Source: Lentilactobacillus fungorum (GTDB lineage Bacteria > Bacillota > Bacilli > Lactobacillales > Lactobacillaceae). From it: a stretch of DNA of 64,000 nt. Location: NCBI RefSeq assembly GCF_016860605.1, contig NZ_BNJR01000006.1:1-64000 (forward strand). Direction: 5' to 3'. The position numbers and the translations under genes were made by a program. Positions 16,829 through 26,361 of the stretch are shown here, piece by piece (position 1 is the stretch's first letter; every line of letters begins with the position of its first letter). The notes beneath the pieces were generated by a model that saw nothing but the letters and a program-made list of their open reading frames with translations, was not told where the DNA came from and ran no database searches.

Positions 16829-17791
16829 ATGGATTCGCCACTGATTGAGTTTGACGAAGTCTCAAAGCAATTTGATAACCAACTTGCCGTTGATCATCTT
16901 AACTTGGCCATTCAACCGGGAGAATTTTTCGTGTTGGTAGGCAGCTCAGGTTCTGGAAAGACGACAACCCTTAAGATGATTAATCGATTGGTAACGGCGA
17001 GTGCTGGGACAATTCGGGTTGCCGGCCGTTCGGTTGAGGATTATGATTTGCCGGAATTACGGTGGAAAATTGGCTACGTGTTGCAGCAAATTGCCCTTTT
17101 TCCAACTATGACCGTTGCCAAAAATGTTTCGGTTATCCCTGATATGCAACATCTGCCAAACCGGGCTGTTCGTAAACTGGTGAGTCAATTATTGGCAGAA
17201 GTCGGATTAAATGATCATTTTGCCAATCGGATGCCAAGAGAGCTTTCGGGTGGCCAACAGCAGCGGGTTGGGATTATTCGAGCATTAGCTGGTAAACCAC
17301 CAATTTTGTTGATGGATGAACCTTTTAGTGCCTTAGATCCATTGGCAAGGGAAGCTTTACAAGGGTTAATTTTGAAGCTACATCGGGATTATCAAAATAC
17401 CGTTGTGTTTGTAACTCACGATATGAATGAAGCCTTAAAGTTAGGTGATCGAATTGGGATTATGAAGAATGGCAAGCTGCTTCAAGTCGGCACGCCAAAA
17501 GAAATTACGACCAACCCGGCAAACCAATTTGTAGCCGACTTTTTTAGCAATAACCGATACTCCGATTTAAATAAAATTTTGGTCAGTCAGTTAATCGAAA
17601 CGGGATTTATGGGCACCTCAAAAATAATAGGCGAAGATCGCAGTGCGCCAGCCGTTGGAAGATCGACAACCTTAAAAGAAGTGCTTCGCTTGCTGACATC
17701 GACGCCCTTAGTGAGGGTGTTGGATGCACGTGGTAAATCGATTGGTTGGTTTAATAACGAAAAAGTTGTTCAGTTTTTAAGTACACTTTGA
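16829..17791 (+). CDS. Osmoprotectant/ergothioneine-type ABC transporter ATPase (EgtV/OpuCA-like)
   Basis: The 320-aa subunit has Walker A GSSGSGKTT, signature LSGGQQQRVGIIRAL, Walker B ILLMDEPFSALDP and the H-loop THDMNEAL. It is of the ProV/OpuA family, ending in a short region with only a partial CBS-like repeat rather than the full tandem CBS pair of osmosensing OpuCA. That reduced tail argues against ionic-strength gating. It starts 4 nt after the fusion gene with AAAGGGG as RBS and energises that permease. Confidence 0.85.
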   Translation: MDSPLIEFDEVSKQFDNQLAVDHLNLAIQPGEFFVLVGSSGSGKTTTLKMINRLVTASAGTIRVAGRSVEDYDLPELRWKIGYVLQQIALFPTMTVAKNVSVIPDMQHLPNRAVRKLVSQLLAEVGLNDHFANRMPRELSGGQQQRVGIIRALAGKPPILLMDEPFSALDPLAREALQGLILKLHRDYQNTVVFVTHDMNEALKLGDRIGIMKNGKLLQVGTPKEITTNPANQFVADFFSNNRYSDLNKILVSQLIETGFMGTSKIIGEDRSAPAVGRSTTLKEVLRLLTSTPLVRVLDARGKSIGWFNNEKVVQFLSTL

Positions 17792-17804
17792 GGGAGTGAA
17801 TTTT

Positions 17805-19136
17805 ATGGTTGAAAACTATGATGTCGTGATTTTAGGCGGTGGCGTTGCCGCTAATAGTTTGGCTCATTCACTTCGACGGCAAAACAAATCGGTTGCCGTC
17901 GTTGAAAACAATTTATTTGGTGGCACTTGTCCAAATCGGGGATGTGATCCAAAGAAGATTTTGTTGGCTGGTTTGGAAGTGACCCAAACAGTCGCAAATA
18001 TGCAGGGAAGTGGGATTTCGGGCGCTGTTGAAGTCAATTGGCCGGATTTAATGCGGCATAAGCGTCAATATACGGACCCAATTTCCCATGCAACCAGGCA
18101 ATCCTTGAATGCCGACGGGGTGACCACCTTTCACGAACAAGCTCAATTTAATGCCGCAGGGCAGGTTCAGGCTGGCACGCACGTTTTGACTGGTGATCGA
18201 TATGTGATTGCTACCGGACAGCGGCCAAGAATTTTAGCAGTTGATGGCAGCGACTATTTTAAGACCAGTACAGACTTTTTAAATCTTGATGACATGCCTA
18301 AGGAGGTCACCTTTGTTGGTGGCGGCTACATTGGCTTTGAACTAGCTGGTATTGCTCGAGCAGCTGGGGCAAAGGTTCATCTCATTCACCATAATCGTCG
18401 ACCACTGAAACGATTTGATCCACAATTGGTTCAAGAAAAACTTGAACATTTAAAAGCGCAGGGGGTCGATGTCCAGTTGGATGTTAATGTGACTAAGATC
18501 AGCAAATCTCGTGATCGACTGGTCATTACTGGTGATAACGGCTTCGAATTATCAACCGATATGGCCTTTTGCACTGCCGGCCGTGTACCAAACGTTGACA
18601 AGCTTGGCCTAGAAAATGTGGGGGTTGCGTGCGATGCGCAGGGAGTTCGTGTCAATGATTACCTGCAAACTACTAATCAAGCCATTTTTGCCATGGGAGA
18701 TGTTGTAAGTACCGATCGACCAAAGCTAACGCCAGTAGCCGGCTATGAGGCTGGGTATTTATCAAGATTATTTAGTGGCGTCCCTGACAAACTTTCGTTT
18801 AAATCAATTCCTACTTTGGTGTTCGGTCAACCGTCACTGGCGCAAGTGGGGTTACCTTCAAGTGTTGCCACCAATAATGATCAATATCTGCTTATCAGTA
18901 ATGATATGACAAAGTGGTACAGTTATCATCGGTTGAATGAACCAATTGCCAAAGCCAAGGTGGTGATTGATCGGAAACAGCAAACGGTTGTGGGGGCGAC
19001 GATTTTAAGCAATCACGCTGATGAATTGATTAATATTTTTACGTTAATGATTGACCAACACATGAAATTGGCTGATTTTAATAAGGAAATCTTAGCGTAC
19101 CCGTCATTAGCGAGTGATGTGACTTATTTGATCTAG
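17805..19136 (+). CDS. Glutathione-reductase-like pyridine nucleotide-disulfide oxidoreductase
   Basis: The flavoprotein of about 443 aa has an FAD motif (VILGGGVAANSLA) and the redox disulfide CPNRGC in GGTCPNRGCDPKK. An NAD(P) motif (VTFVGGGYIGFELAG) and the C-terminal dimerisation domain follow. It is annotated-family glutathione reductase. However, the C-terminal catalytic HPTxxEE signature of true reductases is replaced by AYPSLASD, so the His-Glu pair is missing. It may act on another thiol or by a different mechanism. It is the third gene of the transporter operon, 13 nt after the ATPase stop. ATG 17805 is well placed after AGGGAG. Confidence 0.75.
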   Translation: MVENYDVVILGGGVAANSLAHSLRRQNKSVAVVENNLFGGTCPNRGCDPKKILLAGLEVTQTVANMQGSGISGAVEVNWPDLMRHKRQYTDPISHATRQSLNADGVTTFHEQAQFNAAGQVQAGTHVLTGDRYVIATGQRPRILAVDGSDYFKTSTDFLNLDDMPKEVTFVGGGYIGFELAGIARAAGAKVHLIHHNRRPLKRFDPQLVQEKLEHLKAQGVDVQLDVNVTKISKSRDRLVITGDNGFELSTDMAFCTAGRVPNVDKLGLENVGVACDAQGVRVNDYLQTTNQAIFAMGDVVSTDRPKLTPVAGYEAGYLSRLFSGVPDKLSFKSIPTLVFGQPSLAQVGLPSSVATNNDQYLLISNDMTKWYSYHRLNEPIAKAKVVIDRKQQTVVGATILSNHADELINIFTLMIDQHMKLADFNKEILAYPSLASDVTYLI

Positions 19137-19137
19137 C

Positions 19138-19236
19138 GTGTCGAACAAAGCGATTAGAAGCTGGAGTCTAAGCCACCTTAACCAGAAATCCCGAGCCTGG
19201 ATTTTTGTTAGCAGGTAACTTATGTCAAAGCTTCTG
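19138..19236 (-). repeat. Degenerate copy of the 120-bp hairpin repeat (locus F)
   Basis: The sequence aligns to the repeat family in reverse orientation: GAACAAAGCGATTAGAAG, then AAATCCCGAGCCTGGATTTTT at the apical loop, then AAGCTTCTG. Internal pairing is largely lost. It is the only copy not directly upstream of a start codon, and lies between gor-like and helD terminators. Confidence 0.55.
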
Positions 19237-19269
19237 ATTATTGCCAACCAGGCAAATCGATTGGTGATC

Positions 19270-19325
19270 AAAAAAGTGGCACAGTTAAGCAGTTACTTGG
19301 ACTGTTTAGCTGTGCCACTTTTATT
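19270..19325. terminator. Bidirectional terminator
   Basis: A stem of about 20 bp (AAAAGTGGCACAG... with CTGTGCCACTTTT) lies between the gor-like gene and the convergent helD gene, with A and T runs on its flanks. Confidence 0.85.
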
Positions 19326-19370
19326 TATCATTAGCAGAAAATCAAATTCAGCAATACCGGTTGAATCACT

Positions 19371-21677
19371 TTAACTAATTGTGCGTTCAATCTTAATCTT
19401 GCTGTTATGAAATGCTTCATCTGAGATGAGCGGGGTGACGTCATTAATACTGATCAGAGTTAAGTGATGCATTGCCCGGGTGATAATTGTATATAAGGTT
19501 CCCAACAACGCTTCATCTGGGTAATTTTGTTGTGAAGTATCCCATGCAATCACCGAGTCGAATTCCAGCCCCTTAGCTAGATATATTGGTAGGACTAACA
19601 CACCCTTAGGTAACGTACGATCGGCATCCTTTAGTAAGGTCGTCGTTATTTGACCGTGTAGTTGACGGTAAACCTGTTTTGCTTCCCGCATATTTTTAGT
19701 TAAAATTGCAACTGTGCCATATTTTTTCTGCTGCGCATTAATGGTTTTAACGACTTGAGTGATTCCATCCTTGAAATCGCTAGCCAAAATAAGTTCTGGA
19801 ATGTCGCCATCACGATTAAAGGCTTCGATGTCATCGCCATTTGGCAAAATTGATTTGGCAAACGTGGTGATTGGATAGGTGGATCGATAAGACCGCATTA
19901 GACTAACGAGCCGAGAATTGCGCACTTTGAAGGCGGCACTTAACTTTCGCAAAATTTCTTCTGGTTGTTCAACATCCTTGAACAAGGCTTGTTCGCTGTC
20001 GCCCAATAATGTCCATTTTGATTTTGGAAATGCATAGCGTAAATATCGCAGTTGGGCAATTGAATAATCCTGCATTTCATCAACGAACAGGTATTTCATC
20101 GTATTGTTTTGGCCAGTATTACAAATATAATCTCTCATATACAGTAGGGGGGCGCAGTCATCCAACTTGATTGAATGAAATTCAATCGAATCATTAAATT
20201 CGTTAATGGCTTGCTGCCACTGAGGTTGTTGAATATCTTGAGGTAAAGCGACCTTACCCAAGAAATTGGCGTACTGCATATAAGCATCAAGAAAGTTGTC
20301 ATTGAAAATGGCGTCATATACTACCCGTAGTCGTTCCGTCACGATCTTATGAGCAATATAGAACCGTTCAGCGTCTTCGTTTTGAAAGTCGCCCAGTGTC
20401 TTACCAGCTAACAAATCATGGTATTTCTCGTCGCTTAATTGATCAATTTCATCGTTAACCCAAGTCTCTTTGGTTTCTTGATTAATGCGTCGCTTGAGCC
20501 GTTTGATGAGTTCGTTCTTAGTTTGTAAATAGCGTTCGGAAACTTTGGCTGCCTTTGGGAAGCTGTCGAAAATTCGCTTAATTTCTTCCTTGCTGAAAAA
20601 GACGTCTTCGTTAAACAGAATGTCGCTAAACACTAACGCTTCAGCTGATAAATTATCACAATAGTCGGTGACTTCGTCCATAAACTTGGCGGATTCTTTA
20701 TAATTTCGGATATGCTGCTGTTGGGAACTTAAGTTGCCGTCTGTTTCGTATCGTTCAAACAAGCTTTGGACGTTGAGGCCTTTCAGGCGGTTATCGATGA
20801 ATTCATCAAACGTGACTTGACGCATGTTTCGTTCCCCCAAGCTTGGGAGGACTTCTGAAATATAGTGACTAAAGAGCTTGTTTGGCGAGAACAGGATGAT
20901 TTGGTCAGCTTCCAAAGTATCCCGGCTATGATAAAGCAAAAACGCAATTCGCTGAAGAATGGCCGATGTCTTTCCAGAGCCGGCGACTCCTTGGACAACC
21001 AGTAAGTTACTTGTAGTGTCACGGATAATATCGTTTTGTTCGTGTTGAATAGTTGCCACGATATTTTGCATGTAGCTGTCGTTTTGGTTGCCTAATGCCG
21101 ATTGCAGCATTTCATCGCCCACAGTTTCGTTCGTATCAAACATGTTTCGGATTTGGCCGTTGACGATTTGGAACTGCCGTTTCTTCTTAAGGGTAGTCTC
21201 CTGCCTGCCCATCGGTGTTTCATAGGTAACTTTACCCAAGATACCATTGTAATAGACACTGGAAATTGGTGCTCGCCAGTCATACACTAAAAATTCACCG
21301 TCGGCATTTTCAAATGAAGCCGTTCCAATATAGAGACGTTCTTCTTCAGGATCATCAGCGTCTTGAATATCAATTCTGCCAAAGTAAGGTGATTTTTGAA
21401 GATCATGGAGCGTGGTTAATTGTCGTTTGAGGATACTTTCATTTTCAGTTAATCGAGAAACCAACCCCCGTTGTTGTTGCAGTTCAGCACTAGTTTCGAT
21501 CCGATCATCGACTTCGAAATAGTTGACTGAAGTATTATCGGAGTAATTCTGCTGAACCTTTTTGGTTTCTGAGTGAGCCCGATCATATTCTTGCTTGGTC
21601 GTTAAAATCTTTTGATCAATTTTTGAAACGACCTGATTCACTCGTTGCTGTTCTTTTTGTTGTTCGTCGTTTTCCAA
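19371..21677 (-). CDS. helD: RNA polymerase recycling motor HelD
   Basis: The UvrD-like superfamily 1 helicase-type protein has about 768 aa. The N-terminal part has heptad-like charged helices (the arm that enters RNA polymerase). Walker A GVAGSGKTSAI is near residue 230 and Walker B FVDEMQDYS near 540. The C-terminal helicase domain 2 includes the LMRSYRSTYPI and GTLYTIITRAMHHL motifs. In Bacillus, HelD removes stalled RNA polymerase from DNA and works alongside the delta subunit, which is also encoded here (45274). The TTG at 21677 with GGAGG 6 nt before it is preferred over TTG 21710, which lies about 15 nt from the predicted transcription start. Confidence 0.85.
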   Translation of the reverse strand: MENDEQQKEQQRVNQVVSKIDQKILTTKQEYDRAHSETKKVQQNYSDNTSVNYFEVDDRIETSAELQQQRGLVSRLTENESILKRQLTTLHDLQKSPYFGRIDIQDADDPEEERLYIGTASFENADGEFLVYDWRAPISSVYYNGILGKVTYETPMGRQETTLKKKRQFQIVNGQIRNMFDTNETVGDEMLQSALGNQNDSYMQNIVATIQHEQNDIIRDTTSNLLVVQGVAGSGKTSAILQRIAFLLYHSRDTLEADQIILFSPNKLFSHYISEVLPSLGERNMRQVTFDEFIDNRLKGLNVQSLFERYETDGNLSSQQQHIRNYKESAKFMDEVTDYCDNLSAEALVFSDILFNEDVFFSKEEIKRIFDSFPKAAKVSERYLQTKNELIKRLKRRINQETKETWVNDEIDQLSDEKYHDLLAGKTLGDFQNEDAERFYIAHKIVTERLRVVYDAIFNDNFLDAYMQYANFLGKVALPQDIQQPQWQQAINEFNDSIEFHSIKLDDCAPLLYMRDYICNTGQNNTMKYLFVDEMQDYSIAQLRYLRYAFPKSKWTLLGDSEQALFKDVEQPEEILRKLSAAFKVRNSRLVSLMRSYRSTYPITTFAKSILPNGDDIEAFNRDGDIPELILASDFKDGITQVVKTINAQQKKYGTVAILTKNMREAKQVYRQLHGQITTTLLKDADRTLPKGVLVLPIYLAKGLEFDSVIAWDTSQQNYPDEALLGTLYTIITRAMHHLTLISINDVTPLISDEAFHNSKIKIERTIS

Positions 21678-21731
21678 AACGAGCCTCCATTCATTTAATC
21701 CTTCATCCAACTATCATTAAACGCTTGCACA

Positions 21732-21760
21732 ATTTTAGTTTGATTTTAAGCTCCTGTCAA
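21732..21760 (-). promoter_or_regulatory. helD promoter
   Basis: On the minus strand a perfect TTGACA is separated by 17 nt from TAAAAT, placing transcription start near 21725. Confidence 0.7.
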
Positions 21761-21770
21761 TTCAGTTGGC

Positions 21771-21799
21771 TTAAAGATTTGCCATAAAAAGGATATAAT
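21771..21799 (+). promoter_or_regulatory. Promoter of the 2-hydroxyacid dehydrogenase gene
   Basis: A perfect TATAAT at 21794 lies 17 nt after a weak TTAAAG. Confidence 0.45.
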
Positions 21800-21855
21800 C
21801 ATTTTGGAACAACTTCTTTGGAAAACTTCATCATTTATAATGAGGGGATGATTTT

Positions 21856-22803
21856 ATGAATTTGTTAGCTTTGTTTGAAATCAGTGATCAAAACTTAAAT
21901 CGTTTAGCTCAAATTCCCAACTTAACGGTTATCAAACCAGACGACCTGACGCCAACGTTAATGACAAAGATTGATTTCATATACGGGTGGGGAGCAGTTG
22001 GCCCTCGCGTGCTTGAACAGTCAAAGCAGTTGAAGTTTATTCAAGCTTATTCTGCCGGGGTTGACTATTTTTCCCTCGACCAATTAGCGCAAAAGCGGGT
22101 GTTGCTTGCCAATGTCAGCGGCATTCACGGCGAACCGATTGCTGAGACCGTGCTGGCGTATGTTCTCGATTTTACGCGGGGAATTCATGCGGCAGAGCGT
22201 GCGCAAACTCAATCAAAATGGGTCGGTGATGAATTGCGGCCGACAATTTCAACGCTGGCAGATCAAAAAGCCGTTATCTTCGGGACTGGCCATATTGGTC
22301 AACAAATTGCCAAGCGGCTGCAGCAGTTTTCGGTTAAAACCGTTGGCGTGAATCGCCACGGTCACCCAGTTGATTATTTTGATCAAGTTACTAAGGATGA
22401 CCATACGTTAGACGTTGTAAGGCAAGCTGATTTTATTATTAACATTATGCCATTAACGACTGCAACGCGGCATTTCTTTGATGACCGCTTTTTTAGCGCC
22501 CTTGCCGGTCACCAAATCTTCATTAATGTTGGCCGCGGCCCGTCAGTTGATACGAGTGCCTTGATTCATGCGCTGGACAACCACCAACTGGCTGGCGCGG
22601 CCTTGGATGTCTTTGAACAAGAACCGCTGCCAGCTGACTCGCCGCTTTGGTCAATGGCAAATGTGTTGATCACGCCGCATATTTCCGGCGGGTTTAAGGA
22701 ATATGGTGACGAAGCGTTTGACATCTTAATGTTAAATTTACAAACCTACCTTAAATCCGGTAAGCTTGCCAAAAACGAAGTTAATTTAAAAGCTGGCTAT
22801 TAA
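21856..22803 (+). CDS. D-isomer-specific 2-hydroxyacid dehydrogenase family protein
   Basis: The 315-aa NAD(P)-dependent oxidoreductase has a Rossmann motif GTGHIGQQIAKRL (about residues 142-154). The catalytic set is present: Arg in NVGRGPSVD, Glu in DVFEQEPLP and His in ITPHISGG. Enzymes of this family reduce 2-keto acids (pyruvate, phenylpyruvate, hydroxypyruvate) to D-hydroxy acids. The exact substrate cannot be read from sequence. It is monocistronic with GAGGGGATG as RBS, and the trpS promoter follows. Confidence 0.88.
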   Translation: MNLLALFEISDQNLNRLAQIPNLTVIKPDDLTPTLMTKIDFIYGWGAVGPRVLEQSKQLKFIQAYSAGVDYFSLDQLAQKRVLLANVSGIHGEPIAETVLAYVLDFTRGIHAAERAQTQSKWVGDELRPTISTLADQKAVIFGTGHIGQQIAKRLQQFSVKTVGVNRHGHPVDYFDQVTKDDHTLDVVRQADFIINIMPLTTATRHFFDDRFFSALAGHQIFINVGRGPSVDTSALIHALDNHQLAGAALDVFEQEPLPADSPLWSMANVLITPHISGGFKEYGDEAFDILMLNLQTYLKSGKLAKNEVNLKAGY

Positions 22804-22827
22804 TCCCGAATTATCCCGTAACAAGCC

Positions 22828-22856
22828 TTTACATTTCGCAAGTTTATCAGTAAAAT
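22828..22856 (+). promoter_or_regulatory. trpS promoter
   Basis: TTTACA and TAAAAT are spaced 17 nt apart, ahead of the T-box leader. Confidence 0.6.
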
Positions 22857-22862
22857 TAAAAT

Positions 22863-23049
22863 GTTATTAACAAGTGAGTAGATTGGTCTAGGACAGAGAA
22901 ACTACGGATGCTGAAAGTAGTTGTGACAAATCGAATTGGTTAGAAAAAGGGTGACTCCCGTATCGTTTAAAGTGGCGGCCAGAAAATGGTTGCAATTTAG
23001 GTGGTACCACGTTTAAGCGTCCTATTGTTAAGTCAATAGGGCGTTTTTT
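22863..23049 (+). promoter_or_regulatory. T-box leader (tryptophan) of trpS
   Basis: The leader carries the T-box core GGTGGTACCACG (about 23000-23012) followed by a terminator CGTCCTATTG...CAATAGGGCG with a T run (23017-23049). The AGAGA-like and GGCGGCC segments of stem I are also visible. A TGG at 22937-22939 in the stem I region is the likely specifier codon. Uncharged tRNA-Trp should pair with the leader and prevent termination. Confidence 0.88.
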
Positions 23050-23068
23050 GAAAGGATGGGTATTTATT

Positions 23069-24085
23069 TTGGAAAAAAAGATTATTTTAACTGGTGATCG
23101 GCCAACCGGCAAGTTACATATTGGTCATTACGTTGGTTCATTAAAAAACCGGGTTGAGTTACAGAACTCTGGTGACTATGAAACGTTTATTATGATTGCT
23201 GATATGCAGGCATTAACTGATAATGCACGGGACCCTGAAAAGATTCGCCACAGTTTGATCCAAGTTGCTTTAGATTATTTGGCAGTTGGGATTGATCCTC
23301 AAAAATCAACCATATTGGTTCAGTCACAAATTCCGGCACTCCCCGAACTGACACAACATTATTCCAATTTGGTAACTGTGTCGAGGCTAAACCGAAACCC
23401 AACCGTTAAGACTGAAATTAAGCAAAAGCATTTTGGCCAAAGCGTTCCAGTAGGCTTTGCGATGTATCCAATTAGCCAAGCGGCTGACATTACGGCTTTT
23501 AAGGCAACAACTGTGCCGGTTGGCGATGACCAAGAACCAATGTTGGAGCAAACTCGAGAAATTGTTCGGTCATTTAATTCAATCTATCAAAAAGACATTT
23601 TGGTCGAACCAGAAGGCTATTTCCCACCTAAAGGAATGGGGAGAATTCCTGGATTGGATGGCAATGCTAAGATGAGCAAATCTCTGGGCAACGCGATTTA
23701 TCTGGCAGATGATGCCGACACAATTCAAAAGAAAGTGATGTCAATGTACACAGATCCCAACCATATTCACGTAGAAGACCCCGGCCAAGTTGAAGGAAAT
23801 ACGGTTTTCACTTACCTGGATATTTTTGATCCCGACAAGCAAAAGGTCGCGGATTTAAAGGCGCAATACCAACATGGCGGCCTCGGGGATGTTAAAATTA
23901 AGCGATACTTAAATGACGTTTTGCAGGCGGAATTAAAGCCGATTCGTGAACGCCGTGAACATTATGCTGAAGATGAAGCTGGCGTTTATGAGATTCTCAA
24001 AAAGGGTAGTGATCATGCAAATGAAGTTGCTGAACAGACCTTAAAGGAAGTTCGTGACGCAATTGGAATCAACTATTTTAACTAA
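23069..24085 (+). CDS. trpS: Tryptophanyl-tRNA synthetase
   Basis: The class I aminoacyl-tRNA synthetase of about 338 aa charges tRNA-Trp. The HIGH signature is [10 protein letters not shown] near residue 15 and the KMSKS loop is [10 protein letters not shown] near residue 195. The TTG at 23069 ([14 protein letters not shown]) fits the family N terminus and has GAAAGGATGGG upstream. The TTG at 23048 sits in the terminator T run and is rejected. The T-box leader directly upstream confirms the specificity. Confidence 0.96.
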   Translation: MEKKIILTGDRPTGKLHIGHYVGSLKNRVELQNSGDYETFIMIADMQALTDNARDPEKIRHSLIQVALDYLAVGIDPQKSTILVQSQIPALPELTQHYSNLVTVSRLNRNPTVKTEIKQKHFGQSVPVGFAMYPISQAADITAFKATTVPVGDDQEPMLEQTREIVRSFNSIYQKDILVEPEGYFPPKGMGRIPGLDGNAKMSKSLGNAIYLADDADTIQKKVMSMYTDPNHIHVEDPGQVEGNTVFTYLDIFDPDKQKVADLKAQYQHGGLGDVKIKRYLNDVLQAELKPIRERREHYAEDEAGVYEILKKGSDHANEVAEQTLKEVRDAIGINYFN

Positions 24086-24108
24086 AATTTCCAGAAGGGG
24101 TGGCCGAA

Positions 24109-25050
24109 ATGGAAAACCTGGTAATTTTGGATATTGGTTCCAACTCCGTCAGGATGGCGATTAACCAGATTGCCGCCGATGGCAGTTATCGCGAGATTAA
24201 ACGAGTCAAAAGTGATAGTCGCTTGTCTGAAGGGATGGGTCGGGCTAAAGTACTCCAAGAAGCCGCAATGGAGCGGACTATCAAATCTTTGGCTGATTTC
24301 AAACGACTCTATTTAAAATACGATGCAAAAAAAGTGATCGGAATCGCAACTGCGGCCGTCCGCCAGGCAAAGAATCAAGCCGAGTTTTTGGCTGCTGTTA
24401 AGAAACGAATTGGTATTCAACTGAAGGTCTTATCCGGCACTCAAGAAGCTTATTATGATTATCTAGGCGTCGTTAACCGCCTGGGAGTCAAAAACTGCTT
24501 GATTTTAGACATAGGCGGGGCAAGTTGTGAATTAATCCGGGTTAGCCATGGTCAAAGTAAGAACTTGACCAGTATCCCAATTGGTGCGGTTAATTTAACC
24601 GAACGATATCATTTAGAAGATACAATTTCAGGTGCTAATCTATTCAACGCCCAATTTAATATCCGCAAATTATACTCTCGAATTCAATGGTTGAGCCGCT
24701 CCTATCACCAGCCACTGGTGCTGCTTGGTGGCGCCAATCGAACGCTCGCGCGGATTAATCGGCGACGGCAACACATGATGCGAATTGATGCGATTCATGG
24801 CTATCATTTGACAGCCGAACAAGTTAATCGAACCTATCTGAACTTGTTGCGCGGAAACGTGGCGAGTCGTCGCCAAATTCAAGGGTTGGAAAGTGACCGG
24901 GCAGATATCATTGTTGGCGGCTTATTGCCACTAATTGTTTTGATGGATAAAGTCGATGCCAAAAAGGTCCTGTTTTCAGAAAGTGGCGTTCGTGAAGGAA
25001 TTATCACGGAATACGTCGAAAAGAATTATCGCTTGGAAAAAGAAAGATAA
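24109..25050 (+). CDS. ppx: Exopolyphosphatase / GppA-family phosphatase
   Basis: The protein of about 313 aa belongs to the ASKHA-fold Ppx/GppA family: an N-terminal DIGSNSVRM phosphate-binding loop, a second loop ILDIGGASCELI near residue 130, and a third SESGVREG near the end. It hydrolyses inorganic polyphosphate or pppGpp. At about 313 aa it is the short two-domain form without the C-terminal HD domain of E. coli Ppx. ATG 24109 has AAGGGG 8 nt upstream; the GTG at 24100 overlaps that RBS. A weak terminator follows. Confidence 0.85.
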   Translation: MENLVILDIGSNSVRMAINQIAADGSYREIKRVKSDSRLSEGMGRAKVLQEAAMERTIKSLADFKRLYLKYDAKKVIGIATAAVRQAKNQAEFLAAVKKRIGIQLKVLSGTQEAYYDYLGVVNRLGVKNCLILDIGGASCELIRVSHGQSKNLTSIPIGAVNLTERYHLEDTISGANLFNAQFNIRKLYSRIQWLSRSYHQPLVLLGGANRTLARINRRRQHMMRIDAIHGYHLTAEQVNRTYLNLLRGNVASRRQIQGLESDRADIIVGGLLPLIVLMDKVDAKKVLFSESGVREGIITEYVEKNYRLEKER

Positions 25051-25085
25051 GGGCTGGCATCAAGAGAACTTCTTGACCAGCTCTT
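25049..25085 (+). terminator. Probable terminator after ppx
   Basis: AAGGGCTGGCATCAAGA pairs with TTCTTGACCAGCTCTTT across a GAAC loop. The T tract is short (CTCTTTGTG). Confidence 0.5.
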
Positions 25086-25111
25086 TGTGATTAATAATTG
25101 ATGGTGATTAG

Positions 25112-26359
25112 ATGAACTCAAAGTGGCAACATTTTTACCAAAAAACGTATCAAGAACGATTAGCGCTGATTGCCGAAGCGGCTGACTTAACAGCAAAGGA
25201 AGTTAACCAACTGGCAACGCAAAATTCACCAGCAAACAACCAATTGATTGAAAATTTTGTGAGCGACTATCCGTTGCCATCAGGTGTCGCGACTAATTTG
25301 GTTATTAACGGGAAAACCTATTTGGTTCCAATGGTGACCGAAGAACCCTCGGTAATTGCCGCTGCCAGTAATGGGAGTCAAATGCTAGCAGTCAACGGCA
25401 TTTCGGCGCGGGTGATCAGCCGATTAATTGATGGCCAAATTATTCTTAAAGGCGCCAATTTTGATCAGCTGGAAACCTTTGTAACCGCCAACCGGCAACA
25501 GCTCTTTGAAGTCGCAAACCAAAGTCACCCCAGTGTGTTAAAGCACGGTGGTGGTGCTCAACGGGTCGCAATTCGGAAGTTGTCGACGCAATTTACCTCA
25601 ATTGACCTATCGGTTGATCCCGGTGAGGCAATGGGGGCGAATTTGGTGAACACCATGCTGGAAGCAGTTTCCGGGTGGCTAAAGGATCAATTGGCCGTAA
25701 ATGTCACCATGGCGATTCTGACCAATTTTGCCGCAGATAGTTTGGTGACTGTTTCAGGACTGGTTTCATTTGAACAGCTTGCCAAGGGGTCGCTTTCTGG
25801 AAAGGCTGTTGCTCAGCGGATTGCCGATGCCAGCCAAGTTGCTCAACTTGATCCACGGCGGGCAACCACGCATAATAAGGGTATTATGAACGGGATCGAC
25901 GCTGCCGCCGTTGCCTTTGGTAATGATTGGCGGGCGATTGAAAGTGCCGTGCATGCGTATGCTGCTCGCAGTGGTCAATACCGCGGCCTGAGCCAGTGGC
26001 AGGTGTCCGATCGCGGATTAGCCGGCAAGCTGACCCTACCAATCCCCATCGGCTTTGTCGGCGGGGCCACTAGTGTATTTCCTTTGGCCAAAATCAATCA
26101 GCGAATTGCCAAGTTAACCTCTGCTGGAGAAGAAATGCAGCTATTGGCCGCCATTGGATTGGCCCAAAACTTGGCTGCCTTAAAGGCATTGGTAACTGAG
26201 GGAATTCAGCGCGGCCATATGAGCCTCCAACTCAAATCATTGGCGATGGCTAACGGTGCCACTGAAAGTGAATTGCCACAAGTGGTTGCCGAACTCAAAA
26301 AAGTCGCTCATGCGAGTGCTGGTGACGTCAAACAAATCTTAAAACAGTTAAGGAGATAA
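25112..26359 (+). CDS. mvaA: Hydroxymethylglutaryl-CoA reductase (class II)
   Basis: The 415-aa enzyme converts HMG-CoA and mevalonate, in Gram-positive cocci and lactobacilli as a biosynthetic step to isoprenoids. The ENFVSDYPLPSGVA motif, MVTEEPSVIAAAS with the catalytic Glu, the NAD(P)-site DPGEAMGANLVN and HNKGIMNGIDAAA are all present. It would supply IPP to the polyprenyl synthase and to cell-wall lipid carriers. The RBS is weak (GATGGTGATTAG). The HExxH gene follows 2 nt after its stop. Confidence 0.93.
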   Translation: MNSKWQHFYQKTYQERLALIAEAADLTAKEVNQLATQNSPANNQLIENFVSDYPLPSGVATNLVINGKTYLVPMVTEEPSVIAAASNGSQMLAVNGISARVISRLIDGQIILKGANFDQLETFVTANRQQLFEVANQSHPSVLKHGGGAQRVAIRKLSTQFTSIDLSVDPGEAMGANLVNTMLEAVSGWLKDQLAVNVTMAILTNFAADSLVTVSGLVSFEQLAKGSLSGKAVAQRIADASQVAQLDPRRATTHNKGIMNGIDAAAVAFGNDWRAIESAVHAYAARSGQYRGLSQWQVSDRGLAGKLTLPIPIGFVGGATSVFPLAKINQRIAKLTSAGEEMQLLAAIGLAQNLAALKALVTEGIQRGHMSLQLKSLAMANGATESELPQVVAELKKVAHASAGDVKQILKQLRR

Positions 26360-26361
26360 TT

